Below, one piece after another: positions 33,696-43,157 of a stretch of DNA of 64,000 nucleotides. The stretch is from JBQTGK01 sp052400665. Lineage in GTDB: Bacteria > Bacteroidota > Bacteroidia > Bacteroidales > Marinifilaceae. Numbering within the stretch: the stretch's first letter is position 1; each line of letters begins with the position of its first letter. The position numbers and the translations under genes were made by a program. The notes under the pieces are model-generated. The model ran no database searches, was not told the DNA's origin, and worked only from the letters and a program-made list of their open reading frames with translations. The stretch is from the NCBI GenBank assembly GCA_052400665.1, contig JBQTGK010000004.1, one strand, 5' to 3'.

Positions 33696-36491
33696 ATGAG
33701 AAAGACAATTCTTTTAGTGGGTGCTTTACTTATTTCTGTTGGCATCTTTGCACAAAAGCAAGTTCCACTTGATCCGAAAGTAAAGAAAGGAACATTGGAA
33801 AATGGCATGACTTATTACATTCGAAGTAATCAGATGCCAAAAGAACGAGCTGATTTTTATATCGTTCATAACGTAGGTGCAAGTTTAGAAACCGATGCGC
33901 AAAATGGATTAGCCCATTTTTGCGAACACATGGCTTTTAACGGAACAAAAAATTTCCCAAAGAAAGGGGTGTTAAATTTTCTTGAGAAAATAGGAGTGAA
34001 ATTTGGGCATAACGTTAATGCTTTTACTTCTACAGATGTAACCTGTTATAATTTATCAGATGTACCTGTAACGAATCCTGAATATGTTGATTCTGCTTTG
34101 CTGGTATTGCATGATTGGTCTAATTATGTTTCTTTTGAAAGTGAAGAAATTGATGCGGAACGAGGTGTTATTCATGAAGAATGGAGAAGCAGACGTAATG
34201 CTGATTTTAGAATGAGCAAAGCTACAATGCCTGTGATTTATAAAGGTTCGAAATATGCAGAGCGCGATGTGATTGGAGAATTGGATGTGATTGATAATTG
34301 TTCGTATGAAACTATGCGAAGCTTTTATCGTGATTGGTATCGTCCGGATCTTCAGGCGATAATAATAGTTGGTGATTTTGATGCCGAAAAAATGGAAAAA
34401 CAAGTTGTCGACTTGTTCTCAAAAATTCCTGCTGCTGTAAATCCTAAAGAGAGAACTCTTTTCGAATTACCTGATAATAAGGAGCCATTAATTGCTATTG
34501 CTAGCGATAAAGAGGCAAGGAATGCTCAAATTCGGGTTATGTATAAAAACGATATTGTTTCTCCAGAGAAAAAAGATATTTCATATTTGCGTTCTTTATA
34601 CATTCAAAATCTTATCGAAATGATGTTGGGTGATCGTTTATCTGAAAAAACACAGAGCGAAAATCCTCCTTATGTATATGCCTTTGGATATTACGGCGAA
34701 ATGGTTAGAACAAAATCGGCTTTTACTACATTATCGGTTGCTAAACTCGATAATATTGATCTTGGTTTAACAACTCTTTTAGAAGAGAATGAACGTATCA
34801 AGAGATATGGATTTGTATCCTCGGAGTTGGATCGTGCAAAAGCAGATTTATTAAGTAGATTAGAAAAAGCTTTTAATGATAGAGATAAGCAAAAGAATGA
34901 AAGTTACGTTTGGGAGTATTTTGAGAATTTTTTAACGAATGAACCTGCTCCAGGTATTGAAATGGAATATCAGATTGCTCAAATGTTACTTCCTGCTATA
35001 AAAGTTGATGAAGTAAATGCTAAGGTTCAATCGTGGATTCATGATGACAATATGGTTGTGAGCATTACTGGTCCCAAAAAAGAAGGAGTCGTATATCCTA
35101 CAAAGAAAAAGGTTGCCGAGTATATTCTTGAGTCTCGCAAAAAGGATATTAAAGCTTACAAAGATAATGTTTCAACAGAACCATTAATTGCCGAAGCTCC
35201 AAAAGCCGGAAAAGTAATTGATTCAAGAGTGAATGAAGAGTTGGATGCCACCATTTGGAAATTGGAAAATGGTCTTCAGGTTATCATCAAGAAAACAGAT
35301 TTTCAAGATGATGAAATTATGATGAAAGCCTATAGTTATGGTGGAAGCTCATTGTATCCAGCAGAATATATGCCATCAGCAGACTTGCTTGGAGTAATTG
35401 TTGGGGAGAGTGGCCTTGCATCTTTCGATAAAACATCTCTTCAAAAGAAATTAGCTGGTAAGGTAGCAAGTGTTAGCCCTTATGTATCCGAATTAATGGA
35501 AGGATTTAACGGACGTAGTTCAGTAAAAGATTTTGAAACTTTACTTCAGTTAACAAATTTATATTTTACAAATCCTCGTTTCGATGAATCTACATATAAA
35601 GGTGTAATGAATCGTTATGCTGCAGTAATTCAAAATAAGAGTGCCAATCCAATGTCTTGTTTTGGTGATTCAATTAGAACTGTAATGGCAGATCATAATC
35701 CTCGGGTTAAGCCTATGAATAATGATCTGTTAAAGAAAGTTGAATTCTCAAAAATTCAAAAAATATACAAAGATCGATTTGCAGATGCTTCTGATTTTAC
35801 TTTTATTTTTGTTGGAAATATTGATATTGAAACTGCTAAGCCAATGATAGAATCTTATTTGGGTTCGCTTCCTTCAATGAATCGAAAAGAAGATTTTAAA
35901 GATAATGGTGTACGTCCTCCATATCGTATTGTCGATCGTGATATATTTATGAATATGGAAACTCCTAAAGCAAGTGTGTATGTTAGTTTTGTTGGAGAAA
36001 CAGAATATGATTGCAATACTCGCTTGTGTTTGGAAACAATTTCTCATATTTTGGATCTTAGATATACTGAAGAAATTAGGGAAAAAGAAGGAGGAACCTA
36101 TGGTGTATCTGCCTGGGAAGAATTTGATAAAATTCCTTATGAGGGTTATAGTATGAATATGTATTTTGATTGCGATCCTGAAAAGGTTGAGAAATTGAAG
36201 TCGATTATATACAGTGAAATTGAAAAATTGAAGAAAGAAGGTCCATCAGATGTTGATTTGGATAAAGCCAGAAAATATTTCCAAAAATCTAGAGAAGAAA
36301 ATTTACGTAAGAATAAGTTCTGGATTAATGCATTAGAGCACAATTATATTTACGATGAGAACATTGTAGCCTCTAAAAATTATGATGAGATTGTTAAAAA
36401 CTTAACAGCTAAGATGATTCAAAAAGCTGCTAAGAAAATATTTAATAACAATCAGCATGTTGAGATTGTTTTGAAACCTAAAAAATCATAA
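33696..36491 (+). CDS. PqqL-like two-domain M16 zinc protease
   Basis: A 931-residue periplasmic peptidase. A signal peptide (MRKTILLVGALLISVGIFAQ) precedes an active M16 domain with the zinc motif HFCEH (about residue 75) and the downstream NVNAFTSTDVTCY segment. The second half (about 500-931) is an inactive M16 repeat with the substrate-binding segment IREKEGGTYGVSAWEEF. This single-chain arrangement is that of PqqL-type enzymes, which degrade imported peptides or proteins in the periplasm. Together with the preceding pair it makes a three-gene M16 cluster. Confidence 0.9.
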   Translation: MRKTILLVGALLISVGIFAQKQVPLDPKVKKGTLENGMTYYIRSNQMPKERADFYIVHNVGASLETDAQNGLAHFCEHMAFNGTKNFPKKGVLNFLEKIGVKFGHNVNAFTSTDVTCYNLSDVPVTNPEYVDSALLVLHDWSNYVSFESEEIDAERGVIHEEWRSRRNADFRMSKATMPVIYKGSKYAERDVIGELDVIDNCSYETMRSFYRDWYRPDLQAIIIVGDFDAEKMEKQVVDLFSKIPAAVNPKERTLFELPDNKEPLIAIASDKEARNAQIRVMYKNDIVSPEKKDISYLRSLYIQNLIEMMLGDRLSEKTQSENPPYVYAFGYYGEMVRTKSAFTTLSVAKLDNIDLGLTTLLEENERIKRYGFVSSELDRAKADLLSRLEKAFNDRDKQKNESYVWEYFENFLTNEPAPGIEMEYQIAQMLLPAIKVDEVNAKVQSWIHDDNMVVSITGPKKEGVVYPTKKKVAEYILESRKKDIKAYKDNVSTEPLIAEAPKAGKVIDSRVNEELDATIWKLENGLQVIIKKTDFQDDEIMMKAYSYGGSSLYPAEYMPSADLLGVIVGESGLASFDKTSLQKKLAGKVASVSPYVSELMEGFNGRSSVKDFETLLQLTNLYFTNPRFDESTYKGVMNRYAAVIQNKSANPMSCFGDSIRTVMADHNPRVKPMNNDLLKKVEFSKIQKIYKDRFADASDFTFIFVGNIDIETAKPMIESYLGSLPSMNRKEDFKDNGVRPPYRIVDRDIFMNMETPKASVYVSFVGETEYDCNTRLCLETISHILDLRYTEEIREKEGGTYGVSAWEEFDKIPYEGYSMNMYFDCDPEKVEKLKSIIYSEIEKLKKEGPSDVDLDKARKYFQKSREENLRKNKFWINALEHNYIYDENIVASKNYDEIVKNLTAKMIQKAAKKIFNNNQHVEIVLKPKKS

Positions 36492-36516
36492 TTGAATTAA
36501 ATAAACACTAAAATTG

Positions 36517-36548
36517 GAAAGGATCGTATTTTTGCGATCCTTTTTTAT
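36517..36548 (+). terminator. Terminator after the large M16 protease
   Basis: AAGGATCG pairs with CGATCCTT around TATTTTTG and is followed by a T-run. Confidence 0.85.
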
Positions 36549-36632
36549 TTATAGGTATTAGTTTAATTTATTGTTAATAAGATATTAGGTTTTTGTGATT
36601 CTAAATTTATAGGTAAAATTAGAAATTATTAC

Positions 36633-36662
36633 TTTGAATTCTCAAAATAATATTTACCTTTG
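36633..36662 (+). promoter_or_regulatory. Strong promoter of a candidate small RNA
   Basis: TTTG (36633-36636) and TACCTTTG (36655-36662) match both halves of the Bacteroidetes consensus with an 18-bp spacer. It is the best promoter seen in the window, yet no protein start follows on this strand. Confidence 0.8.
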
Positions 36663-36666
36663 CACT

Positions 36667-36804
36667 CCGATTCGGGAGTGTAGTGGTTAGGCACGATGAT
36701 CGAATCGGTGTTTCAATATGAATTGTATAAGGTTTTAGGGTTAAATCTTCGTATTGAAAATCATTTTGGGTTAGAGAAAAGGCAGGTGGGGACCTGCCTT
36801 TTTC
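36667..36804 (+). ncRNA. Candidate structured small RNA of about 135-140 nt
   Basis: The transcript predicted from the promoter at 36633-36662 would start at the first stem: CCGATTCG (36667-36674) pairs perfectly with CGAATCGG (36701-36708). A second stem pairs TTTCAATATGAA (36711-36722) with TTCGTATTGAAA (36748-36759), 12 bp with one G-U. It ends in a strong terminator, AGGCAGGT/ACCTGCCT (36780-36799) plus T-run. There is no open frame of useful length. The terminator also ends close to the nadD stop on the other strand. It could be a Bacteroidales-1/6S-like RNA or an undescribed regulatory RNA; I cannot decide without a covariance search. Confidence 0.65.
36777..36804. terminator. Terminator of the small RNA
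   Basis: AAAAGGCAGGT-GGGG-ACCTGCCTTTTT; near-symmetric flanking A and T runs allow use by leftward nadD transcripts too. Confidence 0.85.
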
Positions 36805-36810
36805 ATTTTG

Positions 36811-37386
36811 TTACTTTTCGTAAAAATGCATCTCCTTAAGATATTGATAAGCTGCCCCAGGCATAAAGAAAGGAAGCTCTTTTTTATCTTTTATGGCTTT
36901 TCTGATAAAGCTCGACGAAATTTCCATAAGTGGAGCATCTATCAGGTGAATATTTCCTTTCAACTCTATTTCATGATCTTTAAAACCAGGTCGCGGATAC
37001 ACATATAAATCATGATTTTGTAAAATCAATTCATAATTCTTCCATTTCGAGAAGCTTTTTAAATTGTCGGAACCCATAATTAAGGAAAAGTTATATTGTA
37101 AATATTTTTCCTTTAAATAAGTCAGTGTATCAATTGTGTAGGAAGGTTTCGGTAAAGAAAATTCAATGTTGGAAGCTTTTAGTTTTGGATAATTTTCAAT
37201 AGATCGGTTTACCAATTCGAGACGATGATAATCGCTTAACAAGCTTCTTTTTTGTTTAAAAGGATTTTGTGGGCTCACTACAAACCAAATTTGATCCAGA
37301 TCGGAATATTCAGCCATATAATTGGCAATTGCCAAGTGACCAATATGAATCGGGTTAAATGATCCGAAGTACAATCCGATTTTCAT
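36811..37386 (-). CDS. nadD: Nicotinate-nucleotide adenylyltransferase
   Basis: A 191-residue nucleotidyltransferase of NAD synthesis (NaMN plus ATP to NaAD). It has the GSFNPIHIGHL nucleotide motif at residues 8-18, the VVSPQNPFK substrate loop and the late ISSSFIR motif. Length is normal. It lies 1 bp downstream of gmk and forms the yicC-gmk-nadD operon common in Bacteroidetes. Confidence 0.95.
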   Translation of the reverse strand: MKIGLYFGSFNPIHIGHLAIANYMAEYSDLDQIWFVVSPQNPFKQKRSLLSDYHRLELVNRSIENYPKLKASNIEFSLPKPSYTIDTLTYLKEKYLQYNFSLIMGSDNLKSFSKWKNYELILQNHDLYVYPRPGFKDHEIELKGNIHLIDAPLMEISSSFIRKAIKDKKELPFFMPGAAYQYLKEMHFYEK

Positions 37387-37387
37387 T

Positions 37388-37954
37388 TTATTGATTTATA
37401 AAGTTTTTTAAAGTAACCTCTGCTTCTTTTAGTGCATCTTCAAGTTTGTCATTAATTATAACTTTATCAAACTGAGTGGCAAAATCTAATTCGAAAGCAA
37501 ATTTCTGAACTCTCTTCGCAATAACTTCCTCGCTATCGGTATTTCTGTTTCTTAATCGGTTTTCCAGTTCTTTTATCGAAGGAGGCTGAACAAAAACAGC
37601 AAGTGCATCATTTTTATAGTATTTTTTTATATTGATTCCGCCAACAACATCAACATCGAAAATAACATTATTGCCTTTGTTACGAATTCGTTCCACTTCA
37701 CATTTTAAAGTTCCGTAAAAACATCCTTCGTATACCTCTTCCCATTCTAAAAATTCATCATTGGCAATTTTTTGCTTAAAGTCTTCAGCACTTAAAAAGT
37801 AATAATCTTTGCCATTTATTTCGGCACCTCTTTTCTCTCGGCTTGTGGCCGATATTGAGAACTCCAAATTTAAATTTTGTTGTAACAAATGGCGAACAAT
37901 TGTTGTTTTTCCCGATCCGCTTGGAGCTGAAAATATGAATAGTTTCCCGGACAT
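37388..37954 (-). CDS. gmk: Guanylate kinase
   Basis: A 188-residue kinase converting GMP to GDP. The P-loop is APSGSGKTTI (residues 10-19), followed by SATSREKRGAEINGKDYYF for GMP binding and the late RNRNTDSEEVIAKR lid. It is flanked by yicC upstream (74 bp) and nadD downstream. Confidence 0.95.
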   Translation of the reverse strand: MSGKLFIFSAPSGSGKTTIVRHLLQQNLNLEFSISATSREKRGAEINGKDYYFLSAEDFKQKIANDEFLEWEEVYEGCFYGTLKCEVERIRNKGNNVIFDVDVVGGINIKKYYKNDALAVFVQPPSIKELENRLRNRNTDSEEVIAKRVQKFAFELDFATQFDKVIINDKLEDALKEAEVTLKNFINQ

Positions 37955-38028
37955 ATTTAGTTGTAATATTAAAATTATAAAAAAGCGCAGAGTTTGTGGC
38001 CCTACGCTTAAAAGAAATAGAAGATTTT

Positions 38029-38907
38029 TTACAATACGTTAAGTAGTTGTTCTTTTATTTTTTCTAATTCATCTTTCATCTGAATTACAATTTTCTGGAT
38101 ATTGGAATTATTTGCTTTTGATCCAAGAGTGTTTATCTCGCGACCAATTTCCTGTGCAATAAAACCAAGCTTTTTACCTATCGAATGGCCATTACTAGCG
38201 GTTTCGATAAAATATTTGCAGTGATTAGCTAGTCGAACTTTTTCTTCTGTAATATCTAGTTTTTCAAGATAATAGATAATTTCTTGTTCAAATCTGTTTT
38301 TATCAACATTTTGTTTTTCAACAAAATCGTTTAGATTATCATTTATTCTTGTTTTAACAGTTTCTATTCTTTCCGATTCGAATTGAGGTACCTCTTGCAG
38401 TAGTTTTTCAATATTGCCAATACGAGCAAAAATATCTTCTTCGAGTGCGTCACCTTCCTGCTTTCTAAATGCATTTAAATCCTGAACTGCAGATTTAAAT
38501 CCTTTAAAAATATTATTCCATTCTTCTTCATCTAACTCTTGATGTTCTGTTTTAAGAGCATCAGGAAGTCTAACTATTGTTTGAAGAATTGGTTCCTGCT
38601 CCATAGGAATTCCTAGTTCTGCAGATAAATCCGAAAGTTGCTTGTAATACGCTTCAACAATTGGCTTGTTGATTTTTGTTTCCTTATCGGTTCCAATGCT
38701 TTCAATAAAAACTGAGAGCTCAACTTTACCTCTTTCAAGTTTATTTTTAATTTCGTTTCTCAGAATTAAATCTTTCTCTTTGTAAAGATTCGGAATTCGA
38801 GTATTAATGTCCAGCTGTTTGCTGTTTAGGGATTTTATTTCGATGGAAACCTTTTTATTTTCCAATTCGAGAGTGGCTTTACCAAAGCCTGTCATCGATA
38901 TTAACAT
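38029..38907 (-). CDS. yicC: YicC-family endoribonuclease
   Basis: A 292-residue YicC/YloC protein: N-terminal MTGFGKATLE, SLNSKQLDIN and a C-terminal FIAQEIGREINTLGSKANNSNIQKIV block typical of DUF1732. The family has endoribonuclease activity and affects stress-phase survival in other bacteria. It heads the yicC-gmk-nadD operon. Confidence 0.93.
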   Translation of the reverse strand: MLISMTGFGKATLELENKKVSIEIKSLNSKQLDINTRIPNLYKEKDLILRNEIKNKLERGKVELSVFIESIGTDKETKINKPIVEAYYKQLSDLSAELGIPMEQEPILQTIVRLPDALKTEHQELDEEEWNNIFKGFKSAVQDLNAFRKQEGDALEEDIFARIGNIEKLLQEVPQFESERIETVKTRINDNLNDFVEKQNVDKNRFEQEIIYYLEKLDITEEKVRLANHCKYFIETASNGHSIGKKLGFIAQEIGREINTLGSKANNSNIQKIVIQMKDELEKIKEQLLNVL

Positions 38908-39020
38908 ATTCGAGAAATTTATTTACGCAAAGGTAAGAGATTGAAGTGGATTTACAAACATTTAAACCAATGCCTGTTGATACAATTTTGCTTTTTTATA
39001 CTTTAAATTCGATTTGTAAA

Positions 39021-40361
39021 TTATGCCGTTTGTGCGATTACCGATTTTGTTTTCCATTTTCCGGTTTTGTAGTACAAATAAGAAAAAATCATTCCCATCG
39101 ACCATCCAATAGGAATGGACCACCAAATTCCTGTTTCTCCAATTTTTGAAGATAAGAGATAAGATACAGGAATACGCACTATCCAAAGAGAAAATAAAGT
39201 AATAAACATTGGGATTAGTGTGTCGCCAGCACCTCGTAAAACTCCATTTGTTGTAAACATGGTAGAGAAAAGCAGGTAGAATGAACTCACAATAATCAGA
39301 TATTTTTCTCCTATTGCAATAACATTTGGATCTGTTGTAAACATTTTCATAAACTGACTGCCGAATAGAACAATAATTGCAGTCATAAGTAAGCAGAATA
39401 AACTCGACATTAAAAAAGTTGCTTTAAATCCTTTTCTAACACGTTCTATTTTATTGGCACCTAAATTCTGACCTACAAATGCTGCAACGGCCTGAGAAAA
39501 ATTCATTGCCGGCATCATGGCCAAAGAATCTATTCTTCCGGCTGCAGTATAAGCGGCGATTACATCGGTACCAAAGGTGTTTACGATTCCTAAAAGTGCC
39601 ATCATACCCAAGGCTACAAAGGTATGCTGAATACCCGAAGGTAATCCTATTTTTAAACTTTTAATAAATAATTCCTTATCAAATACCAATTTAAAAAGAG
39701 AGAATTTGATGATTTTGTGAGTTCTGTTTAAGTAGATTATTCCGCTTATGAAAGCACCTCCCTGAGCAATGACGGTAGCCCAGGCTGCTCCGGCAATTCC
39801 CCATTTAAAAACCATAACAAACAATAAATCGAATGCAATATTGAAAAGTGAGGCTAAAATAAGAAAGTAAAGTGGAGTTTTAGAGTCGCCAAGTCCACGA
39901 AGAACAGAGCTGGTTCCACTAAAACCAAAGAACAGTACCATTCCTGCCATATATACATTTAAGTAGCTGGTGGCTTGCGGAATTAATTCGCTGGGTAGTT
40001 GCAATAGTAAGAAAAGTTCTTCGCTAAAATATATGCCTAAAATACTGGATACTAATCCGGCTACCAAAAGAAAAATATACATGGTGTCGATAGCGCGCTT
40101 TACTTTATCGATATTTTTGGCCCCGTAATATTGAGAAATTACAATTGAGAATCCCGATCCTATGCCAATTAGCAATGCTATTAATGTAAAAATAATAGGA
40201 AATGAAGCACCTACCGATGCAAGTGCCTCTTTGCCTAAAACTTTTCCCACTATAATACTGTCAACAACATTATACAGTTGCTGAAAAACATTGCCCAATA
40301 ACATGGGTAGGGTAAAGTTAAAAATAAGTTTACTTACGTTTCCCGAGGTAAAATCTTTCAT
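39021..40361 (-). CDS. MATE family efflux transporter
   Basis: A 446-residue integral membrane protein with about twelve helices in two homologous halves, beginning FNFTLPMLLGNVFQQLYNVVDSIIVGK, a hallmark of the DinF/NorM-like MATE group. MATE carriers export cationic compounds in exchange for Na+ or H+. Substrate cannot be predicted. It is transcribed with the same direction as yicC but has a 113-bp gap. Confidence 0.92.
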   Translation of the reverse strand: MKDFTSGNVSKLIFNFTLPMLLGNVFQQLYNVVDSIIVGKVLGKEALASVGASFPIIFTLIALLIGIGSGFSIVISQYYGAKNIDKVKRAIDTMYIFLLVAGLVSSILGIYFSEELFLLLQLPSELIPQATSYLNVYMAGMVLFFGFSGTSSVLRGLGDSKTPLYFLILASLFNIAFDLLFVMVFKWGIAGAAWATVIAQGGAFISGIIYLNRTHKIIKFSLFKLVFDKELFIKSLKIGLPSGIQHTFVALGMMALLGIVNTFGTDVIAAYTAAGRIDSLAMMPAMNFSQAVAAFVGQNLGANKIERVRKGFKATFLMSSLFCLLMTAIIVLFGSQFMKMFTTDPNVIAIGEKYLIIVSSFYLLFSTMFTTNGVLRGAGDTLIPMFITLFSLWIVRIPVSYLLSSKIGETGIWWSIPIGWSMGMIFSYLYYKTGKWKTKSVIAQTA

Positions 40362-40444
40362 GAATAGTTTTTCTTAGAACTACAAAGCTCTAATTTTTAT
40401 CATGATTCTCAAAAAAACCAGTAATGTTTAACAAAAGTTAATGG

Positions 40445-42316
40445 TTAAGCTCTTTCGCTTAGTTCTAACCATCGGAATTCTTTTTCGTCAATTAAGTGAA
40501 TAACTTCTTCAATTCTAGAGGCTTTTAGTAATAAATCGTCGCTCGAAAGTGTTCCGGAACTCATGGCAGTTTCCAGTTCCTCTTTTTCAGTATTCAGATT
40601 TTCCAAATCGACTTCTAATTGTTCAAACTCTTTTCTTTCTTTAAAGCTGAGTTTTTTTGCTGCCTTGGTTGATTGTGATTTAGGCTTTTCTTTTTTTGCT
40701 TTAATAGGTTTTTCTAATTTTCTTTGCTCTTTTTCTTCTTCATCAATTGTATCGCGATAAATGGTGTAATTGCCAGGAAAATTTCTGATTTTCCCCATGC
40801 CTTCGAATACGAACATTTGATCAACAACTTTATCCATAAAGTATCTGTCGTGCGAAACAATAATTAAACACCCCTTAAAGTTCATTAGATATTCTTCCAA
40901 AACATTTAGAGTCATAATATCCAAATCGTTGGTTGGCTCATCTAAAATCAGGAAGTTGGGGTTCTTCATCAGTACTGTCATTAAATACAAACGTCTTTTT
41001 TCACCCCCACTAAGTTTCGATACGTAGTTATATTGTGTTTTAGGAGGGAAAAGGAAGTACTCTAGAAACTGAGATGCAGACATAACTTTACCATTACCAA
41101 GATCTATAGATTCTGCTATTTCTTTAATAACATCAATAATTCTATCATTTTCGTTAATGGTAATACCATCTTGTTTATAATATCCGTAAACAACAGTTTC
41201 GCCAATTTCGATACTACCTAAGTCGGCTTCAATATTTCTGGTAATAATATTTAAAAATGTCGATTTACCGGTTCCGTTTTTACCTACAATACCAATTTTT
41301 TCTCCTCTCTGAAATTTATAGCTAAAATCTTCTAAAATTTTCAGATCGCCATAGCTTTTGTACAAACCTTCCAGTTCTAGTATTTTTTTTCCCAGTCGGG
41401 CTGATTTAATATCCAGATCCATTCCATCTTCTCTAAATCCGGCAGCAGCTTTCTTTTTTAAATCGTAAAAAGCATCAATTCTATATTTAGCTTTGGTTCC
41501 GCGGGCTTGTGGCATTCTTCGCATCCATTCTTGCTCTGTTTTTAATAATTTTTGAGCTTTTCCCACTTCGGCATTTGTGTTTTCTATGCGTTCTGCTCTT
41601 TTTTCAAGATAATAGGAGTAATTGCCTTTGTAGCTGTATATAGAATGGGCATCCATTTCGATTATTTCGTTGCAAACACGATCTAAAAAATAACGATCGT
41701 GGGTTACCATTAGAAGTGTCCCCTTGGATTTGTTAAGATATTCTTCCAGCCACTCAATCATTTCAAGATCCAGATGGTTAGTGGGCTCATCAAGAATTAA
41801 AAAGTCAGGATCAGTAATTAATACCTTAGCCAGGCCAATTCTCTTTTTTTGTCCTCCCGAGAGTTCACCTATAACTTGTTCGAATCTTGTAATTTTTAAT
41901 TTCGAAAGAATTTGTTTTACTTTATTTTCATAGTCCCAAGCTTTGTACTGATCCATTTTCTCAAGAACTTCAGCCATATTTTCTTCATCATTTTCATCAA
42001 TTACTCTCTCGTAATCTCTGATAATCGAAAGTACAGGATCATCCGAATTAAATACTTCGTTTAGTACAGTATTGCTATTATCTAAATTGGGATTTTGTTG
42101 TAAGTATGCTATTTTGATATCATTACGGAATGTAATATCACCTTCGTCCTGAGAATCTAATCCGGCAATAATATTTAGGAGTGATGTTTTTCCAGTTCCA
42201 TTTTTCGCTATTAAAGCTATTTTTTGTCCTTGACCAACGCCAAAGTGGATTCCTTCAAATAATGTTAGATCTCCGTAATTTTTGCTAAGGTTTTCAACCT
42301 GTAAATATGATATCAT
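40445..42316 (-). CDS. uup: ABC-F ATPase, Uup-like
   Basis: A 623-residue soluble protein with two ABC domains and no membrane part. Walker A motifs are GKNGTGKTS and GKNGTGKST, signatures LSGGQKKR and LSGGEKRR, Walker B LILDEPTNHLD and LILDEPTNDLD. A charged linker and a C-terminal coiled coil (about residues 540-620, FKERKEFEQLEVDLENL) match Uup, which acts on ribosomes or branched DNA in other species. I start at MISYLQVENLSKNYG, 10 codons inside the longest frame, because homologues begin there. Confidence 0.88.
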   Translation of the reverse strand: MISYLQVENLSKNYGDLTLFEGIHFGVGQGQKIALIAKNGTGKTSLLNIIAGLDSQDEGDITFRNDIKIAYLQQNPNLDNSNTVLNEVFNSDDPVLSIIRDYERVIDENDEENMAEVLEKMDQYKAWDYENKVKQILSKLKITRFEQVIGELSGGQKKRIGLAKVLITDPDFLILDEPTNHLDLEMIEWLEEYLNKSKGTLLMVTHDRYFLDRVCNEIIEMDAHSIYSYKGNYSYYLEKRAERIENTNAEVGKAQKLLKTEQEWMRRMPQARGTKAKYRIDAFYDLKKKAAAGFREDGMDLDIKSARLGKKILELEGLYKSYGDLKILEDFSYKFQRGEKIGIVGKNGTGKSTFLNIITRNIEADLGSIEIGETVVYGYYKQDGITINENDRIIDVIKEIAESIDLGNGKVMSASQFLEYFLFPPKTQYNYVSKLSGGEKRRLYLMTVLMKNPNFLILDEPTNDLDIMTLNVLEEYLMNFKGCLIIVSHDRYFMDKVVDQMFVFEGMGKIRNFPGNYTIYRDTIDEEEKEQRKLEKPIKAKKEKPKSQSTKAAKKLSFKERKEFEQLEVDLENLNTEKEELETAMSSGTLSSDDLLLKASRIEEVIHLIDEKEFRWLELSERA

Positions 42317-42471
42317 TTGCTTCAATTCTTGTTTATGAGAATGCAAATTTACAAATAAGTCTCAAGCAATTACAATTACGTCTAATTTCTGTACCGATTT
42401 CTTTGTTTAAAAGTGAATTATTAAAGAGAGTTTCGTATTTTCGTTACCCTTCAGTTTTAATAAAGAAGAAT

Positions 42472-43134
42472 ATGCGTAAAAAAGAAAGATTCGAAAAAAT
42501 TATATCCTGGTTTCGGGAAAATATGCCAATTGCCGAAACAGAATTAGAGTATACAAATCCTTATGAATTATTGGTTGCGGTAATTTTATCGGCTCAGTGC
42601 ACCGATAAAAGAGTAAATCAAATTACTCCGCCATTATTCGAAAAATATCCTACAGCTTTCGATTTGTCTCATGCTACTCAGGAAAATATATTCGATTATA
42701 TTCGCTCTTGTTCTTATCCCAATAATAAGGCAAAACATTTGTTGGGTATGGCTAAAATGCTGGTTGAAGATTTCAAAGAAATTGTTCCCGACGATATTAA
42801 AGAATTACAAAAATTGCCAGGAGTGGGGAGGAAGACTGCCAATGTAATTGCTTCGGTGGTTTACGATAAACCTGCCATGGCAGTAGATACGCATGTATTT
42901 CGTGTATCGGAACGATTAGGCTTAACTACAAATTCAAAAACGCCACTGGAAACTGAAAAACAGTTGGTAAAGTATATTCCTGAAGAATTAATAGCCACAG
43001 CGCATCATTGGTTAATCTTGCATGGCAGATATGTTTGCTTGGCACGTAAACCAAAATGTAAAGCTTGTGGACTAAAAAAGTATTGTAAGTATTATCAGAA
43101 AGAAGAAAAGAAAAATATAAAAGCCTCAAATTAA
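42472..43134 (+). CDS. nth: Endonuclease III
   Basis: A 220-residue base-excision DNA glycosylase/AP lyase. The helix-hairpin-helix LPGVGRKTANV holds the catalytic Lys, VDTHVFRV holds the catalytic Asp, and the C-terminal [4Fe-4S] motif is CX6CX2CX5C (CLARKPKCKACGLKKYC). I use the ATG at 42472; the frame is open further upstream but those codons have no family similarity. The stop codon lies inside the following terminator. Confidence 0.95.
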   Translation: MRKKERFEKIISWFRENMPIAETELEYTNPYELLVAVILSAQCTDKRVNQITPPLFEKYPTAFDLSHATQENIFDYIRSCSYPNNKAKHLLGMAKMLVEDFKEIVPDDIKELQKLPGVGRKTANVIASVVYDKPAMAVDTHVFRVSERLGLTTNSKTPLETEKQLVKYIPEELIATAHHWLILHGRYVCLARKPKCKACGLKKYCKYYQKEEKKNIKASN

Positions 43135-43146
43135 TTTGAGGCTTTT
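43119..43146. terminator. Bidirectional terminator between nth and zupT
   Basis: AAAAGCCTCAAAT and ATTTGAGGCTTTT pair perfectly around TA. It overlaps the last codons of nth and lies 12 bp from the end of the convergent zupT. Confidence 0.88.
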
Positions 43147-43157
43147 CGTATTATATT

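Noticed and set aside
36675..36708. tRNA-like words (TAGTGGTTAGGCAC and GATCGAATC) in the candidate small RNA
   Set aside because: They resemble D-arm and T-arm words but are only about 15 bp apart, with no room for an anticodon arm, no acceptor stem and no CCA position.
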